DNA of 14,522 nucleotides, taken from NCBI GenBank assembly GCA_965603365.1, contig CBFDCR010000102.1:1-14522 (forward strand), written 5' to 3'. Made by a program: the position numbers and the translations under genes. Each line of letters starts with the position of its first letter. Within the stretch, counting starts at the first letter, position 1. This document shows positions 1 to 6,885 of the stretch, in pieces. The notes below the pieces were generated by a model. It saw nothing but the letters and a program-made list of their open reading frames with translations. It made no database searches and was not told the origin of the DNA. Source of the DNA: JAHELQ01 sp965603365. GTDB lineage: Bacteria > Acidobacteriota > Aminicenantia > UBA2199.

Positions 1-100
1 TGATAGTTATACCAGATTTAAAACAATATTTCCATACTTCAATGCACCGTCCCCAATCCTCTAATTGCAAAACAGCCATGGCAAAAGGCAAAACGAACGT

Positions 101-128
101 TTACGAGAGATGGAATGATGGAAAGATG
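101..128. repeat. Left copy of a ~28-bp direct repeat flanking the toxin-antitoxin module
   Basis: The core GAGAGATGGAAT followed by ATGGAAAGATG recurs at 671-698, exactly 570 bp away and in the same orientation. By eye, 26 of 28 positions match (differences at 104/674 and 117/687), and weaker similarity extends upstream on both sides. The two copies bracket the yefM-yoeB pair, so they may be the ends of an inserted cassette or two members of a dispersed repeat family. No transposase is linked. Confidence 0.6.
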
Positions 129-132
129 ATAT

Positions 133-390
133 TTAATAATGGTATCTACATGATAGGATTTTTATTTTTTGGTCCAATACTTCATATACAAGTCGGTGTT
201 CATGATCGATTCGTCTGGACCAGCATCCGGCCAGCTCATATTTCAAAGGCTCTGGTTTACCAATCCCGGAAAATGGTTCCCTCTGTACAGCCTTAATCAA
301 CTTACTGATTTGCAGTGCCTTTTTTCGGTCTTTTTCAACCCACCAGGCGAGATCCTCAAACGCGGCGGGGTCAAATTCCAAGTTCTTCAC
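133..390 (-). CDS. yoeB: YoeB/Txe-family mRNA interferase toxin
   Basis: This is a ribosome-dependent endoribonuclease toxin of the RelE superfamily. Proteins of this family bind the ribosomal A site, cut mRNA and stop translation until neutralised by a YefM/Phd antitoxin. The protein matches E. coli YoeB along its whole length, including GKPEPLK, the WSRR block, the EHRLVY block and the C-terminal RYHY. Numbered from the GTG at 390, the equivalents of the known active-site residues are E47, R66, H84 and Y85, all present, so the toxin looks intact. The open frame extends to a TTG at 402, but the GTG start gives 85 residues and the usual YoeB N-terminus (VKNLEF...). It overlaps the antitoxin gene by 20 nt (31-32 nt if the TTG is used). 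No clear Shine-Dalgarno sequence precedes either start, so translation is probably coupled to the antitoxin, which would keep toxin below antitoxin. The family is clear; only the start is uncertain. Confidence 0.92.
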   Translation of the reverse strand: MKNLEFDPAAFEDLAWWVEKDRKKALQISKLIKAVQREPFSGIGKPEPLKYELAGCWSRRIDHEHRLVYEVLDQKIKILSCRYHY

Positions 391-580
391 GGACTTTTTC
401 AAAGGGGATTCCCTCTTTACGCTGGCGTGCCTGCAAGAGACGTCCCCTCATGGTCTCACTCTTCAGCAGGTATGCGGTTTCACTTTCGGATAAAATTTCA
501 TCCCACAATTCAATGGGCACGATTACCCCTGTATTTCTCCCCGTTTCATCCACTATATATTGAACATTGGCTGTATTCAT
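371..580 (-). CDS. yefM: YefM/Phd-family antitoxin
   Basis: A 69-residue antitoxin, first gene of a pair with the downstream YoeB toxin. In this family the N-terminal half dimerises and binds the operon's own promoter, and the flexible C-terminal half wraps the toxin. The N-terminus (NVQYIVDETG...VIVPIELWDEIL) has the expected beta-beta-alpha Phd/YefM pattern. The charged tail (RQRKEGIPFEKVREELGI) fits a toxin-binding segment. It is slightly shorter than E. coli YefM (about 83 residues) but shows no sign of truncation. The ATG at 580 is preceded by AAAGGAG eight bases upstream, a strong ribosome-binding site, in contrast to the weak toxin start. Negative autoregulation by the antitoxin and the toxin-antitoxin complex is expected from the family; the sequence shows an AT-rich promoter with imperfect dyad symmetry just upstream. 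Family assignment rests on fold-like pattern and context more than on long motif identity. Confidence 0.82.
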   Translation of the reverse strand: MNTANVQYIVDETGRNTGVIVPIELWDEILSESETAYLLKSETMRGRLLQARQRKEGIPFEKVREELGI

Positions 581-598
581 TTTTTTCGCTCCTTTCTA

Positions 599-627
599 AA
601 TATAATATATCATTGAATATAAATCAA
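599..627 (-). promoter_or_regulatory. Sigma70-type promoter of the yefM-yoeB operon with a possible autoregulatory dyad
   Basis: Read on the minus strand, TTGATT (627-622), a 17-nt spacer and TATATT (604-599) form a good sigma70 promoter about 20 bases upstream of the antitoxin start. The spacer carries TATATTCAATGATATA, an imperfect inverted repeat of TATAT/ATATA halves. That fits a YefM-type operator, but it is too AT-rich to be sure. Confidence 0.6.
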
Positions 628-670
628 CACCATTGACCGTAAAATTTACAAACAGAAGCCAAAAGTTAGC

Positions 671-698
671 TTAGGAGAGATGGAATAATGGAAAGATG
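671..698. repeat. Right copy of the ~28-bp direct repeat
   Basis: This partner of the repeat at 101-128 lies just upstream of the antitoxin promoter and 23 bp from the 30-bp palindrome. Together the two copies frame the toxin-antitoxin module. It reads GAGAGATGGAATAATGGAAA in its core, against GAGAGATGGAATGATGGAAA in the left copy. Confidence 0.6.
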
Positions 699-720
699 TA
701 AAAAATAGATGGGGGTAGGG

Positions 721-750
721 TGTAGGGGACGCAGATCTGCGTCCCCTACA
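721..750. repeat. Perfect 30-bp palindrome after the ABC transporter operon
   Basis: The arm TGTAGGGGACGCAGA (721-735) is followed immediately by its exact reverse complement (736-750), with AGATCT at the centre and no mismatch. It begins 2 bp beyond the stop codon of the ABC ATPase gene. In RNA it would form a very stable hairpin. On the minus strand the nearest U-run (TTTTTT) comes about 15 nt after the hairpin, separated by C-rich sequence, so it is not a textbook intrinsic terminator. It may still block 3' exonucleases or weaken read-through between the operon and the co-directional toxin-antitoxin genes. GTAGGGG...CCCCTAC palindromes of this style are often dispersed REP-like elements in bacterial genomes (general knowledge). 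Confidence 0.8.
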
Positions 751-752
751 GG

Positions 753-1418
753 CTAATCCGGTTTGACGCGGCCGTCCAGGAGTTGGATGGTGCGGTGGGA
801 GAAGGCGGCGATGTTGGGGTCGTGGGTGACCATGAGGATGTTTTTGCCCGCTTTCCACAGGTCGGTAAAGATCCCCATGATCTCCAGGCCGCTCTGGGAG
901 TCGAGATTACCGGTGGGTTCGTCGGCCAGGATGATGGCCGGGTCGTTGACCAGGGCCCGGGCAATGGCCACCCGCTGCTGCTGGCCGCCGGAGAGCTCGG
1001 TGGGCCGGTGTTTGGCCCAATCCCACAGCCCCACCAGGTCCAGGTACTTGCGTACCCTCTCCTTGCGCTCTTTGGCTCCCTTGCCGTTAAACATCAGGGG
1101 CAGTTCCACATTTTCATAAGCGGTGGCATAGGGCAGCAGGTTAAAATTCTGGAACACGAAGCCGATCTTCCGGTTGCGGATCTCCGACAACTGGTCAAAG
1201 GTTAAGCCCGCCACGTTCTCCCCCTCCAGGTAATAGCTGCCTTCGGTAGCGGTATCCAGGCAGCCGATGATATTCATGAGGGTCGATTTCCCGGAACCCG
1301 ACGGCCCCATGATGGACACGAATTCACCCTTTTCGATGGTGAGATCGACCTCTTTTAAGGCCTCAAAAGAGATCTTGCCGGTTTGATACACCTTTCTTAT
1401 ATTTTCAAAGCGAATCAT
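753..1418 (-). CDS. ABC transporter ATP-binding protein, MacB/LolD type
   Basis: This cytoplasmic ATPase subunit powers the two FtsX-type permeases encoded just upstream. At 221 residues it has the normal length for the MacB/LolD/FtsE-like (type VII, mechanotransmission) class. All nucleotide-binding elements are present: Walker A GPSGSGKST (residues 38-46), Q-loop Q90 in FVFQNFNLLP, signature LSGGQ (142-146), Walker B AIILADE (161-167, E167 catalytic) and H-loop H199. The NFNLLP and DEPTGNLD strings are typical of this class. The ATG at 1418 is preceded by GGGAG six bases upstream, and the gene follows the second permease by 27 nt, so it is the last gene of the operon. The permease type, with large periplasmic domains, suggests work on periplasmic or membrane-embedded substrates rather than classical transmembrane import. 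The substrate cannot be read from the ATPase. Confidence 0.95.
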   Translation of the reverse strand: MIRFENIRKVYQTGKISFEALKEVDLTIEKGEFVSIMGPSGSGKSTLMNIIGCLDTATEGSYYLEGENVAGLTFDQLSEIRNRKIGFVFQNFNLLPYATAYENVELPLMFNGKGAKERKERVRKYLDLVGLWDWAKHRPTELSGGQQQRVAIARALVNDPAIILADEPTGNLDSQSGLEIMGIFTDLWKAGKNILMVTHDPNIAAFSHRTIQLLDGRVKPD

Positions 1419-1445
1419 TTTTTGCTCCCTAAATCCCAGATCCTA

Positions 1446-2711
1446 TTATTCATATCTCAACGCCTCCACCGGATTCAGCCTGGATGCCTTGAGGGCCGGG
1501 AAAATACCCGACAAGAACACCAGCACCGCCATGATGGCCAAAAAGAAAATCATGACATCGGTCGAGAACGAGGGCCGCAGCAAATAGGATTGGATACTCG
1601 TTAATTCATAGGTCATGGGGATCTGACGTACCAGGACGACGATGTTGAAGGCGATGAGCACGCCCCAGAGAGTACCCTTTAAAAAGATAAATAAAGCCTC
1701 CAGCATGAATTGCTGGATAATGTGACGTCTCTTGGCGCCCAGCGCCATTTTGATGCCGATCTCCCGGGTCCGCTCCCTGGCCACCGCATACATCAAATTG
1801 GTCACCCCCACTGCGCCGATCAGCAGGGTCAGGGCACCGATCAGGCTTAAGAAGACCTCGATGCCGACGAACACCTTGCGGGTGATATCTCCCTGGACAA
1901 TGGTGTTCCAGACATTGAGGGCATAGTCGTCGTCCGGATTGAAGCGATACTTTCGGCCCAATACCTCTTTAACCCTTTTAACGATGAACAGGGAATAGCG
2001 CCGTTCCACAGGCTGGATGTGGATGCGGTCCACGAAACGCTGGGAATAGAGCTTCTCAAAGGTGGAGAAGGGGATGTAGATCTGGTCGTAGGCAAAGCCC
2101 TGGTAATTGCCCATCTGCAGCTTTTTCTTCATCACCCCCACCACCTTGAAGGGTTCGCGGTTGATGAAGATGGTCTGGCCTACCGGGTCGAGGCTGCCGA
2201 ATAGATAGTCGGCCAGTTTCCAGCCCACAAAGGCCACCCGCCGGGCCAGCCGGTTGTCCTGGGGATTGATGAAGCGTCCGCCCAAACGGGCATAGGTGGA
2301 GCGCATGATGCCAAACGGTGCCTCCACGCCGTTGACGTTGCGCCGGGTCTCTTTGCCTTTATAGGAGACCGTCATATTGGTAAAGTATTCGCCGGTAATC
2401 CTCTTAATCTCCGGTATCTGCTGCCTCAAGAGGTCGATGTCTCCGGGATACATGTAAATCCGTCTCCCCTTTGGCAGCCCCTGGTAAACCTTCGAGGTTT
2501 GCCCGCTGGTAAACATGACCAGATCGATACCCAGCCCGGACAGGCCGGTCCTGAATTGGTTGGCCAATCCGCGGCCAAAAGACATGAGCAGCAAGAGCGA
2601 CAGCGCGCCCCAGGTAATGGCGAAGGTAATCAGCGCGGTCTTTTTCTTTCGTTTGCGGTATTCGGACAGGTATAATTTCAGCAAATGGGTCTTTGTCTTC
2701 ACGTTCTTCAC
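1446..2711 (-). CDS. FtsX/MacB-type ABC transporter permease (second of two)
   Basis: This inner-membrane permease has MacB topology: one N-terminal membrane helix (about residues 27-44), a large periplasmic MacB-PCD-like domain (about 45-280), then an FtsX domain with three helices (about 290-320, 345-370, 385-410) and the signature ARERTREIGIKMALGAKRRHI in the cytoplasmic loop, ending NPVEALRYE. I choose the GTG at 2711 as start (421 residues). It has GAGG eight bases upstream and lies 10 nt after the stop of the first permease. The open frame continues upstream, but that extension overlaps the neighbour and has no family resemblance. A second GTG at 2702 is possible. It shares VGVMKxKxQxGNY and IPF/WxTF strings with the preceding permease, so the two arose by duplication and probably form a heterodimer. 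MacB itself is a homodimer. Confidence 0.92.
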   Translation of the reverse strand: MKNVKTKTHLLKLYLSEYRKRKKKTALITFAITWGALSLLLLMSFGRGLANQFRTGLSGLGIDLVMFTSGQTSKVYQGLPKGRRIYMYPGDIDLLRQQIPEIKRITGEYFTNMTVSYKGKETRRNVNGVEAPFGIMRSTYARLGGRFINPQDNRLARRVAFVGWKLADYLFGSLDPVGQTIFINREPFKVVGVMKKKLQMGNYQGFAYDQIYIPFSTFEKLYSQRFVDRIHIQPVERRYSLFIVKRVKEVLGRKYRFNPDDDYALNVWNTIVQGDITRKVFVGIEVFLSLIGALTLLIGAVGVTNLMYAVARERTREIGIKMALGAKRRHIIQQFMLEALFIFLKGTLWGVLIAFNIVVLVRQIPMTYELTSIQSYLLRPSFSTDVMIFFLAIMAVLVFLSGIFPALKASRLNPVEALRYE

Positions 2712-2721
2712 TTCTTCACCC

Positions 2722-3948
2722 TCAATGATGCAGCGCCTCGATGGGATCGGTGGATGCCGCCTTCCGGGCCGGGGCCAGCCCCGAGATGGTGCCGATAACC
2801 AGTAGAATGAAGACGGTAACGATCCCCACCAGGGGATTGATTTCCGGCCGGCCCACGTATTCCTCAAGTTTGTCAACCGGCAGCGCTCCCAGCACCAGTG
2901 CCGCCAGGCCGAAGCCGATGATGCCGCCCAGCAAAATAATGCTTAAAGATTCCGAAAAAAACTGCCAGAGTATTCGACGCCGTTTGGCGCCCACCGCCAG
3001 TTTGATGCCGATCTCCCTGGTTCTCTCTTCCACCACCACCAGCATGATAGAGGCCACCCCCACGCCGCCGACCAGCAGGGTAAAAGAGCCGATCAAGATC
3101 AGGAAAATATTAAAGGCCAGGAAAAAAACGCTAAAGGACTGCTCAAACTCGGTATAATCAAAGATAAACAGGGCATCCTGGTCCTGGGGCGAAAACCCGG
3201 CCCGCTCCCCCAGATATTCCCGCACCCGGCCGATGACCCCGGGAGACTCTTTAACGCTGTAGGGCTGCCACAGCAGATTGCCCACATAATTCCGGCCGAA
3301 AAGGACCCGGAAGGTGGTCCAGGGGATAAACACCGAGTGTTCGTCCCACATGCCGGAGTAATTGCCGTCCTGGGTCTTGTGCTTCATGACCCCGACAACC
3401 GTGAAGGGCACGCCTTCGATAAAGACCCGGTTGCCTACCGGTTCCTCCTCATGAAATAGATTTCCGGCTATCGTATCACCCAGGAAGCAAATCCGCCGCT
3501 TCCTGTCGATGTCGGCCTGGTTGATGAACCGTCCCTTGCCGGGGATGGTGTTGCGCATACGTTCGTATTCGACATTGACTCCCCGGACAGAATTGTTAAA
3601 CTCTTCCCGTTTGTAGCGAATCCGGCGGTTCCAGATGAATTCGGGACTGATGCGGCGGATTCCCGGCACCCGCTGTTTCATCAACTCCACATCCTCCGGA
3701 GTGACGCGAACCGGCCTGCCTTTGCCCAATCCCTTGTGGGTCACGGTGGTGCGGCCGGGCCAGGCGATCACGATGCCTTTGCCGATGCCGTGAAATACCT
3801 TCTTTTGGTGACGGCTGATCCCGTCGCCGAAGGCCACCAGCAGTACCACCGCAAAGGTTCCCCAGATTACCCCGGTAAAAGTCAAAAAAGTGCGCAGGGG
3901 CTGGCGGACCAGATCCCGGACCAGGTTTTTCCAGAAATTCCAGATCAT
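2722..3948 (-). CDS. FtsX/MacB-type ABC transporter permease (first of two)
   Basis: At 408 residues it has the same layout as its downstream paralogue. An N-terminal helix (about 20-42, TFLTFTGVIWGTFAVVLLVA) is followed by a periplasmic domain with VGVMKHKTQDGNYSG (about 195-210). A C-terminal FtsX domain (about 270-400) carries EERTREIGIKLAVGAKRRRI and the usual APARKAASTDPIEALHH ending. Its ATG overlaps the stop codon of the adaptor gene by 4 nt (ATGA), so the two are translationally coupled. Proteins of this class transmit ATP-driven conformational change to the periplasm (mechanotransmission) and export lipoproteins, peptides, toxins or antibiotics through an outer-membrane channel. Which of these applies is unknown here. 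The catalytic ATPase is encoded separately, unlike MacB, where it is fused to the permease. Confidence 0.93.
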   Translation of the reverse strand: MIWNFWKNLVRDLVRQPLRTFLTFTGVIWGTFAVVLLVAFGDGISRHQKKVFHGIGKGIVIAWPGRTTVTHKGLGKGRPVRVTPEDVELMKQRVPGIRRISPEFIWNRRIRYKREEFNNSVRGVNVEYERMRNTIPGKGRFINQADIDRKRRICFLGDTIAGNLFHEEEPVGNRVFIEGVPFTVVGVMKHKTQDGNYSGMWDEHSVFIPWTTFRVLFGRNYVGNLLWQPYSVKESPGVIGRVREYLGERAGFSPQDQDALFIFDYTEFEQSFSVFFLAFNIFLILIGSFTLLVGGVGVASIMLVVVEERTREIGIKLAVGAKRRRILWQFFSESLSIILLGGIIGFGLAALVLGALPVDKLEEYVGRPEINPLVGIVTVFILLVIGTISGLAPARKAASTDPIEALHH

Positions 3949-5027
3949 TCGATCTCCCGGGGCGGACGTTCCACCACCTTTTCGCCTTCCTTTAACCCTT
4001 CCAGCACTTCGATATTGATGCTGTCGGACAGACCGGTTTTGATCTCCCTCCTGGATACGGTATCGGCCTCCATCACTTCTACAAAACGCTTATCTTCCTC
4101 AAAAATCACCAATCGTTCGGGAATAATCAGGGTGTCGGTACGCTCCTGGGTGATCACATAGGCGGTGGCCGAAAACCCAGCCCGCAGGGGTTTGCCCGAC
4201 ACCTTTTCGATGGAGACCTCGATGTCGAACAGGGTGGCATTGCCCTCTTTTTTGGCCTTGGGGGAGATCCGCTCCAACCTTCCCTCTACCTTTGTGTGCG
4301 GCAGGGCCCCGATCTGGATATCCGCCGGCATGCCCGGCTCCATCTTGCCCACATCGATCTCATCTACCGTGCCTTTGAACAACATGCCGTCCATATCCGC
4401 CATGGAGCAGAGTTCGGTGCCCGGCTGGAAGTTGGTCAGGGGCACCACCGGGTCACCCTCATAGACATTTTGCAGCAGGACCACGCCGGTGATGGGGGCT
4501 TTCACAATGGAGTCGATATTTCGATTGGACACCCTGACCCGCCCCTTTTCCAGCAGTTGAAACTTTTCCAGGGTGATCTGGTATTTTAACCAGGCCTCCT
4601 TGTACTGGGACTCCGCGGCATCCATGTCGGCCCGGGAAACCAATTGGGACTGAAAGAGTTTATTTTTTCTCTCCCGCTCCCGATCCACCTGCTTCAAGTG
4701 CACCGCCGCCACCTCCATGTTGCGCCGGGTTTCGGCGTACTCCAGGGGGGTGGGGTTGGGAGAGACATTAAACAAGGGCCGGCCCTTCTCGACAAAATCG
4801 CCCACCTTAAAATTGATTTCACTGACGATCCCGGAAATGGTGGACTTGACCTTGATTTCATTCACCGGCTCGATGGTGCCCACCGCCAGTGCCTTTTCGG
4901 CAATGGCGCCTTTTGTGACTTCCACCAGTTTGAATTGCTCCCGGTTGCCGTTGGCCCGATTCAAGATCGCAGCCAGCGCCCCCACTATCAATATGACCAG
5001 CACGCCGTACAAAATGTATTTCTTCAT
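3945..5027 (-). CDS. Periplasmic adaptor (membrane fusion protein), MacA/HlyD family
   Basis: A 360-residue adaptor that would link the inner-membrane ABC permeases to an outer-membrane TolC-like channel. In order: a single N-terminal membrane anchor (about 5-22), the first half of a lipoyl-like domain (about 55-90, IKVKSTISGIVSEINFKVGD), an alpha-hairpin coiled coil (about 95-170), the second lipoyl half (about 173-205, VKAPITGVVLLQNVYEGDPV), a beta-barrel (about 215-290) and a membrane-proximal domain (about 300-355, IIPERLVIFEEDKRFVEVME). The length and order match MacA. The ATG at 5027 has AGGTGAG just upstream. It is separated from the receptor gene by 71 nt, the widest gap in the cluster, so a weak internal promoter is possible although I see no convincing one. 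No outer-membrane factor is encoded nearby, so a TolC homologue elsewhere would be needed. Confidence 0.93.
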   Translation of the reverse strand: MKKYILYGVLVILIVGALAAILNRANGNREQFKLVEVTKGAIAEKALAVGTIEPVNEIKVKSTISGIVSEINFKVGDFVEKGRPLFNVSPNPTPLEYAETRRNMEVAAVHLKQVDRERERKNKLFQSQLVSRADMDAAESQYKEAWLKYQITLEKFQLLEKGRVRVSNRNIDSIVKAPITGVVLLQNVYEGDPVVPLTNFQPGTELCSMADMDGMLFKGTVDEIDVGKMEPGMPADIQIGALPHTKVEGRLERISPKAKKEGNATLFDIEVSIEKVSGKPLRAGFSATAYVITQERTDTLIIPERLVIFEEDKRFVEVMEADTVSRREIKTGLSDSINIEVLEGLKEGEKVVERPPREIE

Positions 5028-5098
5028 TTCTCACCTCAAGATACAAGATACAACGATAAGTTATCTACTTAATAATAACGTAAGAAATTAAAAAAAGT

Positions 5099-5887
5099 TC
5101 ACTCTGTTTCTGCTTCGATCATCACCTCGAGGCTCACCCGCATCCGTTCGAAAGCTTCGGCTAAGTCGCCGATCTCGTCGTTGGTCTCTTTGTTTACCGG
5201 CCTGGAGATATCGCCCTTGCTGATATCGTCGGCAGCCCGGGTCAAATTGGTGATGGGCCGGGAGATCAACCGTCCGTATAGAAAGGAGAGCAAGATACCG
5301 GCGATCATGGCCGCCACGGCAATAATCACAATGATTAACAGCCCGCGGCTTTGGGAGGCCTTGACATCCTCCCTCATGGTCGACAATTCCGACTTGTGGA
5401 CATCATTTTGTTCTGCCAATAAGGCCACCATCGAGTCAAAAATGGGGCGCACCGATTTTTCTTCGGCAGCCAACAGCTCTTCATCGGAGACGCCGCGGGT
5501 TCTCATATCCATGACATCCACCGCCGCCGCCGTAAATATCTGTATTTTCTGCAGCAGCTCTTCGGCAACCGTATTGTCTTCATCTCTCTTTGTCTTTTCG
5601 TATTCCAGATGGTCCCTGGCCAGACTCTGGAGATTTCTCGTTATGGCCGCCACATTATCCCGGGAGCCGATTTTCCCGGATAGTAAAAATTCCATGAATT
5701 CCACATGGGCTTCGGCCACCTTCTGGCTCATCTCAGCCATGGAAAGCAGCGTAGGAATCGTATCGTTGTCCATTTTATTGAAGAGTTTACCGGAATACCG
5801 GAAGCTGGTAATCGAAAATATCCCGATAACCCATACTATTATAATCAGGATACCGAATCCTAAAAAAATTTTTGTCGATATCTTCAT
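5099..5887 (-). CDS. Membrane receptor with four-helix-bundle sensor ending in a HAMP domain, no output domain
   Basis: A 262-residue inner-membrane protein. TM1 (about 7-29) is followed by an extracytoplasmic, mostly helical segment of about 150 residues resembling the 4HB-MCP ligand-binding module, TM2 (about 183-205) and a HAMP domain (about 206-258, RPITNLTRAADDISKGDISRPV...NDEIGDLAEAFERMR). It then stops six residues later. There is no methyl-accepting, kinase, GGDEF or phosphatase domain, and the frame ends in a normal TGA, so this appears genuine rather than a frameshift; what follows is a short intergenic region. I take the ATG at 5887, preceded by AGGAGG with a 6-nt spacer; an upstream ATG at 5905 lacks such a site. 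It starts 23 nt after the small Roadblock-like gene. It probably passes a periplasmic or membrane cue to those cytoplasmic Roadblock proteins or to the neighbouring exporter (inference). Confidence 0.88.
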   Translation of the reverse strand: MKISTKIFLGFGILIIIVWVIGIFSITSFRYSGKLFNKMDNDTIPTLLSMAEMSQKVAEAHVEFMEFLLSGKIGSRDNVAAITRNLQSLARDHLEYEKTKRDEDNTVAEELLQKIQIFTAAAVDVMDMRTRGVSDEELLAAEEKSVRPIFDSMVALLAEQNDVHKSELSTMREDVKASQSRGLLIIVIIAVAAMIAGILLSFLYGRLISRPITNLTRAADDISKGDISRPVNKETNDEIGDLAEAFERMRVSLEVMIEAETE

Positions 5888-5910
5888 GTCAATCCTCCTT
5901 GGCAACAGAT

Positions 5911-6261
5911 TTAAATTTCCCTGCTCAAACGGTCGTATAACTTCTTTTTGAAAGACGAAAATTTGGCCGCATCGATCAAATTAAAAATGATGAGATAGTC
6001 ATTATATTTTTGAATGAACATTTTCCTGGCCTTAAGATTATATATCAGGTTGACCGGTTCTCCCAGATTAAATTTATTGCCAAACTGGGAACCGGTGACC
6101 CATAAATATATGCATGAATTGATGGTACTCTCATTATACTTATCCGAAGAGACCGAATGAACCCTCCCTTCCATATCGGTAATGACATAATGATCGACTT
6201 CTTCCAGGGAAGTCAGCAGGCCGGCTATATTGGCTAAATACTCTTTGTTTGAAATATTCAT
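5911..6261 (-). CDS. Stand-alone Roadblock/LC7-like domain protein, paralogue of the response regulator's C-terminus
   Basis: A 116-residue soluble protein. Its pattern (helix, then HYVITDMEGRVHSVSSDKYN, a helix with IYLWVTGSQF, strands NLIYNLKARKMFIQKYNDYLIIF, final helix) fits the Roadblock/longin-like fold used by MglB and related GTPase regulators. It aligns without large gaps to residues 239-340 of the response regulator encoded two genes upstream, sharing (I/V)ITDxEG, IYLW, GxP(V/I)(N/D)L and FKKKL; roughly a third of positions look identical by eye. The ATG at 6261 has AGGAG six bases upstream. The gaps are 21 nt to the gene before and 23 nt to the gene after. Likely roles are a dimerisation partner or a competitor of the regulator's own Roadblock domain (inference). 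No enzymatic motif is visible. The family call is by fold-like pattern and should be tested by profile search. Confidence 0.7.
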   Translation of the reverse strand: MNISNKEYLANIAGLLTSLEEVDHYVITDMEGRVHSVSSDKYNESTINSCIYLWVTGSQFGNKFNLGEPVNLIYNLKARKMFIQKYNDYLIIFNLIDAAKFSSFKKKLYDRLSREI

Positions 6262-6282
6262 GTTAATCTCCTGCCCATGTTG

Positions 6283-6885
6283 TTAAAAATATTTTTTTAC
6301 TTTTTCAATCGCTTCATCCCTTTTGTTATCGGGGACTTTGGCAATTATCTTATCGATCACACTTCTCAACTTCTCCCGGGGAACATTGGCCAACGTATAA
6401 CCCAGTTGATGGGCCGCGCGTTTAAATATGACCGGTGCAGCCGGCCCGACATAGAGGGAAAACAGCTTTTCCAGCTCCTTTATCTCTTCCGGGGGCACCA
6501 CATTTTCAGCCGGCGTACCGGCCGCTTGAGCCGCGATTCCCTCCGCATTTTTTAAAAGTTCGGGCAATTTATTGGAAACCGCAGTCATGGTCAACGACAA
6601 AACCGGCATGGGAATGTCCTCGCCGGAGATGATGTTGACCCAGCCCCCGTCCACCGGGTAGTAAAAGCCCAGCATATTTTCAAACTCCCAGCAAAGATAG
6701 ACGATTTCCCCCTCTTCCTCCGGCAATACCTCTTTTATGGGTCTAAACTTGTGGCCGAAAACATTGAGGAGATTTCTATCGTAAACATCGGGGAAGTCAA
6801 ACGCCACCAGGCTGCCGTCATCCTTAAATATCGCCACCCCTATTACGCCGGGAACACTCTTTACATTATTGATCAGTTTGTTCAT
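6283..6885 (-). CDS. Roadblock/LC7-like protein with C-terminal helical (DUF8082-like) domain
   Basis: A 200-residue soluble protein with two parts. Residues 1-115 read like a Roadblock domain (NVKSVPGVIGVAIFKDDGSLVAF at the start, a helix near 36-48, strands around 60-88, closing helix 97-115). After an Ala/Pro-rich linker (about 116-132), residues 133-200 form a helical module with FSLYVGPAAPVIFKRAAHQLG. That module resembles the small C-terminal domain seen on some bacterial Ser/Thr kinases and regulators (DUF8082 type; recognised from memory, moderate certainty). The start overlaps the response-regulator stop by 4 nt (ATGA) and has AGGAGG seven bases upstream, so the two are co-translated. 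It is probably a partner of the regulator. Unlike the 116-residue gene downstream, its Roadblock part is not an obvious close duplicate. Function is otherwise unknown. Confidence 0.68.
   Translation of the reverse strand: MNKLINNVKSVPGVIGVAIFKDDGSLVAFDFPDVYDRNLLNVFGHKFRPIKEVLPEEEGEIVYLCWEFENMLGFYYPVDGGWVNIISGEDIPMPVLSLTMTAVSNKLPELLKNAEGIAAQAAGTPAENVVPPEEIKELEKLFSLYVGPAAPVIFKRAAHQLGYTLANVPREKLRSVIDKIIAKVPDNKRDEAIEKVKKYF

Noticed and set aside
169..636. 155-codon plus-strand open frame across the toxin-antitoxin module
   Set aside because: It is the antisense shadow of YoeB and YefM, both of which show conserved family motifs.
721..750. Palindrome as a classical rho-independent terminator
   Set aside because: The U-run on the minus-strand transcript begins about 15 nt after the stem and is separated by C-rich sequence. 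It is listed as a palindromic repeat instead.
783..1205. 140-codon plus-strand open frame
   Set aside because: It is antisense to the ABC ATPase and covers its Walker B and signature motifs; there is no independent support.
5181..5951. 256-codon plus-strand open frame
   Set aside because: It is fully antisense to the HAMP receptor and its neighbour, has low-complexity Ser-rich composition, no ribosome-binding site and no family resemblance.
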